Assembly (NCBI RefSeq): GCF_964340395.1
Contig: NC_135549.1
Coordinates: 10,389,342-10,453,341, forward strand
Reading direction: 5' to 3'
Source: Glandiceps talaboti
Lineage: Eukaryota > Hemichordata > Enteropneusta > Spengelidae
Length of the DNA stretch: 64,000 nt
This document shows, in pieces, positions 35,710 to 49,770 of this stretch. Under the pieces are notes generated by a model. It was not told where the DNA came from. It made no database searches and saw only the letters and a list, made by a program, of their open reading frames with translations. The first letter of the stretch is position 1; each line of letters starts with the position of its first letter. Made by a program: the position numbers and the translations under genes.

Positions 35710-38700
35710 ATGGAAAAACGAAGCTTAGCAGTTGATGAGCAGTTGAGTGAGAGTTCTCCTAAAAAACTTAAGAAAAGTACAGAAGATGACCAAGCCGTTG
35801 AGGGAACGAGGGATAATGTTTCAGATTCGAGTTGCATTTCTGGTGACCCCACTAGTGATAGTAGACCAGATGAAGTGTCCAGTGTTGGTCTCATAGAAAC
35901 AGACGTGGGAATTACAGAGTACATTTCGAAGCATCAAGGTTTTAGGGGTATTCTGAAAGAAAGGTGTGTGACCATTAATATTAAACCATGTAGACATAAA
36001 ATTAAAATCTTAGTCATTCTTCGTGCTGTGTAGGTAACTTATATCATAGACGTCTGGTCTCTCTCCAACATCTGTGGTTTATGTCCATTGTAACATCACG
36101 GATGTATCACTGTTCGACTGTTCATTAGTGAATGGAGGTGGGGGGGGGTCTCCCCTTATACCACCATGACTATTGGAAATGAACAGTCAGTAGACTAGTG
36201 ATTTGCAATAAAGTTATCATTATAAAACCACTAACCCCTTTACAGCAACACTTAACAGACATGTTGTTTTTTGTTGCATCAGCAGCAAAATTGCACTCCG
36301 GCTTGGGAGAATGGAATAAAGTGTACTGTAAAATAAAATAAAACTGCAGTCTAACTTTTTCAGAGCAAATACAGTAATGTATATTATATACATGCTGTGG
36401 GCAGCAGTTTTGAACAATTTGTATCATGAAAAAAACCAAAAGACATTCAGAAAAGTTCCATTAATTAATAGATAAGAATGAAAACAATAGAGTACAAGTT
36501 TAAAAATTTAAAGAAAGTGAAAAGAAAAAGATTATTGTACTTGTATGGTAAATGGCATGAAGGGAGTATTGATACTATGCATACTGTTACTCCTCTTGGT
36601 GGTTGTGCCAAAATATACTGTGTGTATATAGTATGTGGGCTAACTCCTCTCCAAGCTCAGTGCAGTCATTGGAGTCAATTTTCATTTATTCAATTACAGA
36701 TATTCTGATTTCCTTGTCAATGAAAGAAGTAAAGAAGGCCACCTTGTAAGAGTGAGTGACCTAACAAAGCCCAAAAATATTTTCAAGGTAATAAACAAAG
36801 TTATTCTGAATAACAATTCCTAACTTGATTAGTCCCCAATGCCAGACCAAGATCATTGATTTTTGGGTTTCATTGCCATCATTATCTCTGCCAAAACACA
36901 GTGCCTTGCATTCTGTAGGTAGCTGGACCAAATATTTATATAATTTACAGTTTGATTATTTTGTAAGAAGACATAACACCAATGATGATAACATTCTAAT
37001 CCTAAAGTGGAATACTACTAGATGTATTTAACACACTTCAAACTTCACTAGACACTTGTTGATACGTCCGTTACATGTAAACATTTTATTGGCCAAAACT
37101 GGCTCTGATCATCATCGTAAACCACAGCCTCTTTTACAGCACCATCCAAAATGCACCACCCAAAGGTATACATATTTTGTTGCTTCAACAGAAACATGTA
37201 CTCTTGCTTGTGAGAATGGCTCTGATGTTCAGACTCACAAAGCAACATTGTCAGATTGTCAGCTACAATAAGAAAATCATTTTGACAATAACTATTCCAT
37301 GTGGCACAAAGTATGAAGTGGAGGACATTCGAAAGAAATTAAGTCTGTCCACATTCCCTCTATCACCTGATAACGGGACTGTAGTCTGTCATATAATGTT
37401 TCTTACCTCTTATCAGACAGAGAATGAAATTGATGCAGTTGAGGAGTACATCAAAGAAGAAGACCAAAAAAAACTTCAAGAATTGATGGAAGATGATGAC
37501 AAAGCTGGCTCTGTATTGATAAATGTAAGTACCGTAAATAACAACAACAAAAAACTGCACGATAAATTCGGAATTAAGATCCAAAAGTGATGGTTGTGTC
37601 CCATGTGATTGACAAGAATATTAATGTTATCAAGTGTTGTGTTATATTTATAGTTAGAAGACGATGACAAAGAAGCAAGGACAAAAGTTCATCAGAGTAT
37701 TCGCCAGTTTTTCCCAGGTCTAGAAAGTCAAACGTTGGAGAAAAATGGCCAAAAGGTCATTGAAGTCGTCAAGGCTAAAAACAAAGGTATTAGCATCACC
37801 ACTCCAGACACTTTACATTCATGATATTGTATTTGCTGTTCTGTGTATTGTGTGTTCTCTGAAAATCACTGTTAGAAACCATTTATACATTTCAGTCATT
37901 TTTATACCCAATTACTGAATAACATACATCCATCTTATTTTTGAGTCTCATGTCATTTATGTGTAATTTCTTACTTACAGGAAGAAACCGTAAGGACAGA
38001 AGCCGATGGCCTAAAAGTTGTCCAAATCATTGTTGTTTTGTCTTGTATAAAGAAAATATAGAAACTATGAATGCAATCAACCTGCTGGCTAGATTACTAC
38101 GGTAAGCTGTCAAGCCAGTTCATAGTATGCAAGGGTGGCTCTAGTTATCAAGCGCCCTCTCTTGTTTGATCAGAGAGAATGATATGTATGGTGGAAACAC
38201 TACAACCACAAATCAGGGCAAATTATCGTTGCAGAAATTTGGGACTTTTGCTAAATCAAATGGTTCATAGTATTTGTGTGACTTAGTTGTCATTACAAAG
38301 GTATCACCAACACAAATACACAAACACACATGCACGAACACTTTCTTCTTTTTTTAAACTGACCAACCAACCCATCATATTTAAGATATTCTGGTGAGAA
38401 ACATTGAAATGAGTTTTATCAGGCAGTAATTTATGGTTTTCACATCTACCAATGATTTCCAAGTGTCTTGAAGCCAACTGTATATTGATAGGATAAATTG
38501 ATGTGATTTAGCATAAATCTGATGCCAAGCTATAACCTGTTTGTTTGTTTGTTTGTTACTCTAGCTTCTATCATTTTGTGCACAAATACTGTACAACCAA
38601 GATCAAAGTAGTGTGCAACATCATAATAATTGAACCCATTGTCATTTTTACCTTTGTCTTTGTCACTTAGTGGAAGTGTCATTGAAAATTGAGTGTAACA

Positions 38701-41700
38701 TGTATCAGTGATATATATTTGTATTAGATATAGGTACAGACAGAATGTTACACAGATATGGTTTATTTGGTAAAGACTTTGTTTTTAGTAACGTCTCAGA
38801 CATTGTGTTGTCTTGGATGACACCAACTGTATTTGGTATTGAAAATTGTGTGTCTAGTAACCTTGACTGATTAAGACTTTTGTGAAACACCATTGCAGTT
38901 ACACTCATGCAATTACTACAGACTTATGAAGTGACACACAGACTCTCACTGAGTGACGTTTTCAAACAGCAACAAATAGACTTGTTAGTTTATACTTATA
39001 ATGATATTGTGTAAACTACTTTGCACACAACTACAATCTTGGTTGTAGCCTATTTTTCTAACTGTCAGATTGAACACACAAACACCATTTCACTTGACAT
39101 TCTCAAGAAAGGGGACTGACTAAGATCAAGTTAAATGAAAGTACTTTTATTTAACCAGGGTATTTGCTCAATGCCAGACAACTTTTCCAGCATGGCACTT
39201 ATACAAAAAATACACACATCTACAAGACAAATGAATAGATGGTGAAATGAATTGAATGTTCTAATACTTGACTTTATCACTTACATAAACAGTTTATATC
39301 ATTTCATGTGAATTTTCAAGAAATTGAATAATCATGATTACTACATGATTCTTACAAATGTTTAGACACCAAAGTAAGATGAAAAATTGACAAATTTAAA
39401 CACTAGAAATTGCTATTTAAATAAAACTAGAAATAAGATCTTTCTCTTTTTAGATGAAAACTTGATATTATATCACTACTGAAGTATTCTTCAATGACTA
39501 ATTGTTTTAGACATATTTTATATTGAGTTTTAGTAGGACTATATTGGCAGTTGTTTCTAGGACTCTAAGTGTAGTGTACTTTCTGAAATAGTGGTTATGA
39601 TAGTCTTGTGGTATATTGTTCACACATTTGAACAAAATAATTCACTAGGTGAACTTTATCACTCCATCAACATTTTGTTCCCCCCAATAGAATTCCACAT
39701 CACTTGTTCAGCTTTGCTGGTACTAAAGACAAACGTGCAATCACCGTACAAGAAGTAACAGCTTACAGGTATGGCATTTATCACTCTACTTCATTCATTT
39801 TCTCTTTATGGTTGTGCAAAAAATCATTTCAAATAATACATTTTAGACAATTTCCAGACTCAGAAAATATGTGATCAAATATTGTAAAAGTAACTTTTTT
39901 TTAATCATCAAATTCCTATTTTATAGTTTCAAAATGAGAAATAATATAATACTTGAATCTGTTTAATTTTGTTACTTTTATTTTGTAATTTTGAGGTGCA
40001 CTCAACATAGCCTGCAGATCAGTCTTTTTCTATATGTTGTCTATTCACTTTAACGATTTGTATTATGGGCCGGTGGCCTAAATTATGGAATAAATCATAT
40101 CATATAATCATCAAAACATCTATAATTTAATTCTTCTTCTTCTTGATCTTGACTAGCATGTTGTGGTCAAGATCTAAATGTCAATAGTTTATTGTATTAT
40201 CATAGCTATGTGCGGTTCTGTAGAATTAGGCTGTACAAAACATAATGAAATCCTTGACTCTATTCATCACCAAGGTCAAGTACAAACAACAAAAATCACA
40301 TAATATATGAAACCATGACAACTGTAATGTTTTCACCAAATACTATAGAATAATGTCTTTCTATCACAATGTGGTGTGTTATATATACTTCCATACTTAT
40401 TTTACTAAAACATATTAATGAAAGTACATATTTTCTTCTAAATTTTCACACATCTTAAAGCAGAATACAAACAAAATAGTTGTCTTTTGTTTTCAATGAA
40501 AATTACATCTCTTGAATATTAAATACTATAACATACTTTGTACTTCAATGTCATCAATGTTATGGGATCCTAAATGATCAAATGTTTGATTAAAATTAAT
40601 TGAAAATTGAATTTACTAAAACATGAAAACACAGTACAAATAGTCTATATTTACAGGTAATAATGGAAAGAACATAATACTACCATGAAATAGTTTAGTT
40701 TGACACATGCTGGATCTAATGAATTTGTTACATCTAACAGGCTTATATACTTCCATTTATACAAATATAGAAACATTCTTTGTTTGAAACAATGTGTATC
40801 ATTGTTGTCTAGGTTACTGACAAGTTTTTACTTCTTTTTTTTTTCTCTTTTTTTCAACCAAAGTACTCAATACATTTTGTTGGTGTTAAATATTTTTCTT
40901 CCTGGGTTTTTTAATTTTTAATTTTTCTCCCCAATTTGACGCTTTATATTTGTGACTAAAATGTTGGAATACTAGTGACAGTACTAGATCTTGTTTCGTT
41001 GGTGTCAATTTCTGTTTCACTGCTAGTACTAGTACTATGTATGTTAGGGCTACTGCTTTCATATACAAAGCTCAAAGACACGGCATCATCATCATCACTT
41101 TGGAAGAAGACTTTGTCAGATAGACTATGTCCATTCAGCTGGTTACTGTATTTGTTGTAGGCATTACCTAACCTGTGTTTCCTGCATTTACAGTATAACA
41201 ATACACCAGCTAAGAGTATGACAACAACGCATACTGTGACGGCTATGGCAATTGTTTTGACCGGTTTTCTTTGAGTTTGGAAACTTGGTTGTGGAGAAGC
41301 TGTCGTGATTAAGATGCACTGATTACTGTCTTTATTGTACACTTTGTCATTGATTATGTCATTCTTTTCTGCCATACTAATGGCGTTGATACATATTTTG
41401 TATTGAGTATGAGGCAGTAAATCTTGTAATTGGTAGGTGTTTTGTTGCTTTGGAATGGCTGCACTTGAAAATTGTTCATCTGTTTGTACATTTGTGTAGA
41501 CAATTTTGAAGACTGAGATGCCTTTATCATAGGATGGTAAATCCCATGAAATGATGGCACTTGAATCAGTAACGTTAGTTGCCTTAATGTTAATGTCTAC
41601 TACAATCTCACATCTTGACCCTGTGTATGATGGTGGACACAGACATACTGGTTCCGTGTTAACCCTAATTTGACATTCACCATTGTTATAGCAAGGATTG

Positions 41701-44700
41701 GGAGTGCATGAAGGTTGCTGTGGTTTTCGGCTTGCTGTAGAAATAGATTTTGTGATCCCCTTATTACGTTGCGTTGTTACACGGTTAATAGTTGTTGTCA
41801 AGACCGTTGTTGGAATATATGGTAAAACCACTGTAACATTGATAAACAGTGTCATACTACCAACATTGTTAGTGGATGTACAATTATAAGTGCCGGCATC
41901 AAATTGGGTCATGTTACTAATATATAATGTACCATCAATAGTTACCTGTATGCCTGGGTACATTTCACCAATGTGAATTTGGGTTTTATCTGGCAGAGTC
42001 CATACTAAATTTGCAATGCTGTCTTGCGTCAACACACATGCTAAGCTGATATTACTTCCTACGATGAGGTCGATGTGATCTATGTCTGTTGTGATATTTG
42101 GAAAGATACAGTTTAGTTTGTCTGATGTCAGCGATGTTAAACTTTTCCCATTGTAAACCTGTGGCTTTGTGCATTCAGTGTTCAGTACAGAAGCACGTGA
42201 AAATTTAAAGTCATTCCGTGCCATCCAGTCATGGAACCAGTTCAGTTTACAGTCACAGTACAAAGGGTTCATTGATAGGTCAAATTCTTCCAAGTAGTAC
42301 AGGGCTTCCAAACTACCGTCACCTATGTAATGAATCTGATTGTTCTGTAGAAACAAGGACTTCAACAATTTCATGTCTGTGAAGAGCTCAGAATTGAGGC
42401 TGCTTAGTTTGTTGTACTGTAGCAACAATCTCTGCAAGTTGTATAAACCATGGAAGACATCGTCATCAATGTGTACCAGTTGGTTACGTTGTAAATTTAA
42501 AGTATTCAAAGATGACAAGTTGTGAAATACACCGGATAGTAGAAATTTGATCTTGTTATTTTCTAACGATAATGATTGTAACGATGACATGTCAATAAAA
42601 GAATCCTTTGCCAGTGTTTGTATCTCACTGTCATGAAGATTGAAATACTGTAATGATTTAAGACCTCTGAATATTTGATTACTTATCTTAAACAGCCTAC
42701 AGTTATGGATTTCCAGAGTTGTTAAGTTTTTTAACGGTTTCAAAGTGTTTGGACTGATGTCTGTAATGTGACTCAGATGTAACTCCTTCAAGTTGGCACA
42801 GGATTTAAATAAACCGCTTGGTAATGATCCCAGTGGATTGTCCATTATTTGCAAGGTGTTCAGTTGGGATAATCCAAGGAATGTGTCTTCGTCCAAATTA
42901 TGGATGTCGTTTCCCTCCAGATGCAGCTCACGTAGGATTGGTACATACTGAAATACTCCTAGTGGCAAATACTGGATCAGATTTTGGCGTAAATCCAGGT
43001 TTCGTAAAACAGACAATCCAAAGAATGTGTCCACAGTGATATTTTTCAAACGGTTATCTGCCAGTGCAATGTATTGTAGTTGGGTATTGTTGTGAAATAA
43101 ACCAGTCGGTATCATTTCTAACAGGTTGGATGTTAGGTAGATGTTGTTCAGTTTAGCTAGGTGGGATAATGCATTGTCTGCTATCATGGTTATTCGGTTG
43201 TCATGGAGATTGATGAATTGTAGATGATCCATGCCAAGGAAAGTGTCAGAAGAAATGGAAGTGATTTCATTCCGGTACAGATGTAATGAAACTAATTCCT
43301 TCAAGGCTTTGATAGCTGTTGGTATAGCTTTGAAGAAGTTCTGTGTAAGTACCAAATCCTTGAGTTGGCTCAGACCAACAAAAGAGTTGTCCGGAATGTT
43401 GGATAACTGATTTCCACCTAAAATCAATGCTTGCAGCTTGGTTGTGTTTTGAAAAGTGTTTGGTGCTATCGACTCAATGTCATTGTAGGATAAATCCAGG
43501 AACATCAGCTCACCAAGATTCTCAAAATCAGTTGAAGAAATATTTTTGATATTATTGTAATTAAGTTCCAATGTTTGTGTATTGTTTGGTAGAGTTCTTG
43601 GTATGCTGGTTAGTAATGGATCCTGGCTGCGACAGTTGATAGAGAAATGGTTGCCAAGTGGTAGTGGATAGAAATACTTTGTGGTGTAGCCGCATTGACA
43701 TGGACAGTCTGTCTCGGCTACAGACTCACCAGTAGTTGACATTAAAGTGATCAACAGCAGCAAAACGTGATATGTAGGCATAGTGATTGATTTATGACCA
43801 CTCAGTGTATGTCTGTACAGTTTAGTAATATGATCTGTAACAGTAACAGTGCAATAAGCTCTCCAAAGTTGACAACTGATGAATCAGAAACCTGTTACAC
43901 TGTGTAGTGTTCTTGTTGATGGCACATACAATTCCAACTGTGTCACAGTGCAGTCAGTTCTCCAAAGTTGGCAGCTGGGTGGATCAAAACCTTGTCAAAT
44001 TATGGAAGTGAGAAGTACGATTTCAACTGAAGTCAAATTTGCAAAAGTTTGCAGCTGAGTGGATCCAAAGCTTGTCAAGCGATCAGTATTATGTCCAGTT
44101 CTCTGAAAATGGCAACTGAGTGAATCAATTCCTTACCAAGCTATGTCTGTACAATTAGTAGTACACGTCTAACTCTGTGAAAGTGAAGTCAGCTCTCCAA
44201 AGTCAGTAACTGAATGAACCACAGTCTCGTTAAGCTATGCAGTTTTGTGCTGAGGTCACTGGGAAAATGATAAGCCAAGATGTTTAGGCAGAAGTGAGGA
44301 GGAAATGACAGGAAGAGGAAATATGCAGTGGCAAGATAAAAAGTCCAATTCCCATGGAAGTCAACTGATATAAATATCACTATCATATTCAAAATGATAC
44401 TTGTTTGTCGTATTAAAAGTTAATTTATGGCAATGAGGCATTTTTATAACCCACTGTTACATATTGATCCAGTGTAGTGTGTTCAATTGTTTTTGTTGTC
44501 TGTTTTTTGCAGACATTTCAGAATGACCGTCAAAGTCAAGGACAATCTATGCAAATTAACCAAAATGTATTTACTAAATGAGGATGTTTATATTCTGGAC
44601 TGTTAAAAATCAAATGCCAACATTTTCTTTTGCTTTTTTTTCAAGTGAGAGATCTTTGGGTTACATAAAGGGTCCTGTAACTTTTACAAGATGGGGAGTC

Positions 44701-47700
44701 ACAAGGCCCTTTGTGAGTTACATGGCCTTACTGAATGAATGACAAGAAATAATTCAAAATAATACAATTTGTGAGCAAACTTCATAAAACTGTTATAATT
44801 TGTTTTAATTTTAATAGTAGTGCAGTAAAAGTTTGTGTGTGTTATGACATTATAGCATTGAAGAATAAATCTCACATTTTTTGCTATGACCAGCGGATGC
44901 AATTAGACATTATTGAATTCCCCCATTATTTTTCTTCTTTCAGCCAAGGAAAATATGAGTGACCTAAGGGGCCTTGTCATTATGATCGAAAACGAGTATT
45001 GACAATCCTCTGAGGTCATAAGTATTTTCTGGCTGAATTTATGACAAATCAAGAAAAATATTGGCAATTTTGAATGGTTTGACTTATATTTATTTCGAGC
45101 ACCGCAGAACCAATGACAAATGAAAGCTGTCATGATGTAAAACAAACAGTATAAAACCCATATTTTTTGTCAGAACATGTTCAATATGGCCTCTGTGTGT
45201 GGTATAATATTGTGTATCAGTTTGGAACCCCCATTGGATGGTATTTGTGTCTTCAGTCAGTATCATAGGAAAATTGTCATGGACAAGAATAATCAAAAGT
45301 ATGTCTAGAAATGTTGTGATAACTTTTACTGACATCCTCTTTAATAATCAGATCGTACATATTATATCCTAACATGCTAACTATAATTAGGTAATATTCC
45401 CCCTATATTTTTCTTCAGGAACATCCGAGTGACCTAAGGGGTCTTTGTCACTATGAGTCACTAGACGAGTAGAGCCAACCTTAAAGTCATGAGTATATCT
45501 AATTATACCATCACCAGTAATATAAAAAAAAAACTCTGGGAAAGTAACGGCAATTTTTAGGATTTTGACTCATATTTCGAACACAGCAGAACCAATTATG
45601 TAGACACACTTTGTCATGACATAGATGCACATTGTTGTGACAGAACAACCAGACAACACATATATTCCATATTTTTTGTTGAACCTGGCTCATTCATTGT
45701 ATAACAATACTTTGCTAATAATAAGTATTTATTACATCCTTGTATTCATAACTAGCAATCAATAATTATTGTAACTAGTATTTTACTGTATGTATAAAAC
45801 TAGATTAAAAGTGCAGGTATAAAATGTGAGCTTTTAAAATTATCTAGATTAAATGACAATTTAGAAAATGGTTAGTGATAAGGAAATTATCTATAACATT
45901 TCAAATGTTTGACATATCAATGTGATAAACTTTCTTTCTCAATTTTACAAGTTTTTTTTTACACTTCCTTTGGCCTCATATCAGTGGTACTGAAAATAAA
46001 ATCAACTAAAATTAGGCCTTTACACAGGAAATGCTAGTAGGATGGAGATAAGCCATACTGCAGGAAGTAGTCATTTCTTAGATCAAACACAAGAAAAAGT
46101 GTGTCATGTGGTTGCTATTCTGTCCTTGTTTACCTCACACACTTCTCATTTTTATAAGTTTTATGTCCAGAATAAGTTGTTGTTTTTCAATTTCTTTCTT
46201 TCTCTCAGTGTAGAAGACATGAATTTCAAATCTTTCATGCGTTATGTTATCCATAATGATAATACCCGTTATAGTCCTTCCTGGATAGTTCTCCTAAAAT
46301 AAATCCTATGTAGTTCTCCCGGATAGTCCTAAAATAAATCCATTGTACTCAGGTTGTTGTCATGATTGACAATGGTAGAGAGTCAATATCCAAACAGTGT
46401 AAGGGTTGGTGTTATAGCATGATACTGACCAGGGATACAAATATTTGATAAGATGTGGGTTCTTTAGTGTGATTGCGTTCAAGTACACAGGCCTGTGCTA
46501 TATTGGTAGATAAAACCCATTGTGTAACCCCCCCCCCCCCTCCAAGATCTATGTTCTACTGTAGTGTAATGGCTGTAATGTAAAAAACATTGCATAGTCC
46601 CTCAACTGCAATGTCTATGAGTGAGAACTTTGGGTAGGGTGTATGTTGTAATGATGTAAGTTATCTGAATATATGTAATATCACAATCTGTATGGTCATG
46701 CATTTGGTTAACATTGGATACGTGAATAATCCAGTATTTGTAGATTTCAAGTACTCAAAGGAAGTGTTATCCAGTATTTGTAGATTTCAAGTACTCAAAG
46801 GAAGTGTTATCCAGTATTTGTAGATTTCAAGTTCTCAAAGGAAGTGTTATCCAGTATTTGTAGATTTCAAGTACTCAAAGGAAGTGTAATCCAGTATTTG
46901 TAGATTTCAAGTACTCAAAGGAAGTGTTATCCAGTATTTGTAGATTTCAGGTACTCAAAGGAAGCCTTATCCAGTATTTGTAGATTTCAAGTACTCAAAG
47001 GAGCGTTATCCAGTATTTGTAGATTTCAAGTACTCAAAGGAAGTGTTATCCAGTATTTGTAGATTTCAAGTACTCAAAGGAAGCGTTATCCAGTATTTGT
47101 AGATTTCAAGTACTCAAAGGAAGTGTTATCCAGTATTTGTAGATTTCAAGTACTCAAAGGAAGTGTTATCCAGTATTTGTAGATTTCAAGTACTCAAAGG
47201 AAGTGTTATCCAGTATTTGTAGATTTCAAGTACTCAAAGGAAGTGTTATCCAGTATTTGTAGATTTCAAGTACTCAAAGGAAGCGTTATCCAGTATTTGT
47301 AGATTTCAAGTACTCAAAGGAAGTGTTATCCAGTATTTGTAGATTTCAAGTACTCAAAGGAAGTGTTATCCAGTATTTGTAGATTTCAAGTACTCAAAGG
47401 AAGTGTTATCCAGTATTTGTAGATTTCAAGTACTCAAAGGAAGCATTATCCAGTATTTGTAGATTTCAAGTACTCAAAGGAAGTGTTATCCAGTATTTGT
47501 AGATTTCAAGTACTCAAAGGAAGTGTTATCCAGTATTTGTAGATTTCAAGTACTCAAAGGAAGTGTTATCCAGTATTTGTAGATTTCAAGTACTCAAAGG
47601 AAGTGTTATCCAGTATTTGTAGACTTCAAGTACTCAAAGGAAGCGTTATCCAGTATTTGTAGACTTCAAGTACTCAAAGGAAGTGTTATCCAATATTTGT

Positions 47701-49736
47701 AGATTTCAAGTACTCAAAGGAAGTGTTATCCAGTATTTGTAGATTTCAAGTACTCAAAGGAAGTGTTATCCAGTATTTGTAGACTTCAAGTACTCAAAGG
47801 AAGCGTTATCCAGTATTTGTAGACTTCAAGTACTCAAAGGAAGTGTTATCCAGTATTTGTAGATTTCAAGTACTCAAAGGAAGTGTTATCCAGTATTTGT
47901 AGATTTCAAGTACTCAAAGGAAGTGTTATCCAGTATTTGTAGATTTCAAGTACTCAAAGGAAGCGTTATCCAGTATTTGTAGATTTCAAGTACTCAAAGG
48001 AAGTGTTATCCAGTATTTGTAGATTTCAAGTACTCAAAGGAAGCGTTATCTAACTTTATCAAAGTGTACACCATTAACTCTTGTTAACTTTACAGAGTAG
48101 AAGCACCCAGACTGTATGGCTTAAATAAAACGCTGAAGAATATCAAGCTTAGCAATTTTAGGTAAGTCAAACTCAAAATCAGTTTTTTGCATAGTTGTTT
48201 TCATACCTCTGTTTTGACTACACTTTTCAATTATGTTTCTTGTACAATGTCTTGTATTACCGGTAGTTGCACGGTAGTTGCCAAAGACAGTCGTGTGAAG
48301 TAAATCTGACAGCATGCAGATATTATTTTTACCACATGAAATGCATACATTGGCCAAAAGTCTCCAATTTTGTAATGGATGCAAATTTTGGTATATTTTC
48401 AGATATTGCAAGGATGCCCTAAGACTTGGTGATTTGAGTGGCAATCACTTCACAATAGTTATAAGGTAAAACAAAGTTATAGTTCTACAAGTGTATTATA
48501 GATATAGTGCTGAGAGATATGAAGTAAGATTATGTATAATTAGTGCATAGTATATCATATCTACAATCTCATTGGCTGAAAAACCAGTGATGTAAGTATT
48601 ATGAACATGTGCCCCAACTCTGAATAATAAGACCTAATGACAAGATACTGTATACAAGCTAGGGAATTTTGAATTTGATGTCAAAACTAACTTTTAAATT
48701 GATTAAATTCTTTTAACAAAGTTAAGTTCATGAGAATATGTCAATTGTGATGATCTAACTCCACCCCCCACCCCCCACCCCCATCACATGATCCATAACT
48801 TATTTATAGTATTAAAGTGTATCATTGAATTATTATCACATGATGTCTTTATTTGTACAAACACTTAGAGATGTACTCCACCCCTACCAGGATTAACAAG
48901 GACAGCAATACTGCTACCATTTCATTTGGAGTCAAAATCAGTTTTCACCAGTTTCTTTTTCATGTTTCTGTTATTTTAAACCAGACAGGTGTACATTTCT
49001 TTTTTTATCTTTTCCTTTAAATAAAATTGTTTATTATAATCTTGTCTTTCAGTCTTGCATAATTTCAAATTTCAGACTAAATTTCTACTTTATATCCAAT
49101 ATTAAACCTACCGATAAAATTTTTTTTTTCTTCATCAGAAGTGTCGAAGCCAATGATAGCGAGATTGAATCAGCAATGACATCATTTCAAAATACTGGTT
49201 TTATCAATTATTATGGCATGCAGAGATTTGGTACAACAGCCATTGCCAATTTCAGAGTTGGAAGGTAAATTAATTATAACTTATTAAGCTGGTTAGTTCT
49301 TTAGATCTCGTATTAGGAGCATTATCTTCACCGGTCCTAAGCTTTACAAGGTTTTGTTATACATGCTACAAAGTCAATATTCTTGTTGATACATTACATT
49401 GACAATATTTGTAATTAATTTGTAAAGGTGAATATTTTTCAGCAAGACCTGTTCAATGGAAGAAAAGACCCTATAAGGCCAAAAAAAATGTTTCTGATCA
49501 GCAACTTAAATACCCTCGCATCGGTCTTTTTTTTTGTGTTTGTCCAGCCCATGCAGTCTGCAGATCCGAGGGAAATGCAAAAATAACCCTCCCTACTTTA
49601 GTGAAGACAACTGCAGAGCCAATCATGAACAAGTAAATGACATCTGCCACACATACACACTAACTCTAAAGTACTAAATAAAAAGAACAGTAACTGCCAT
49701 AAATAGTAGACTGAGTGACAGGTTTGTTGAGAATTA

Positions 49737-49770
<34 letters not shown>

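Noticed and set aside
40956-43781. Toll-like receptor
   Set aside because: The ectodomain is followed by Ig, EGF and FN3 modules and a short acidic tail with no TIR domain.
46729-48050. CRISPR-like array (regular 40-bp repeats)
   Set aside because: The units are contiguous with no unique spacers, and the locus is a eukaryotic intron; it is a minisatellite.
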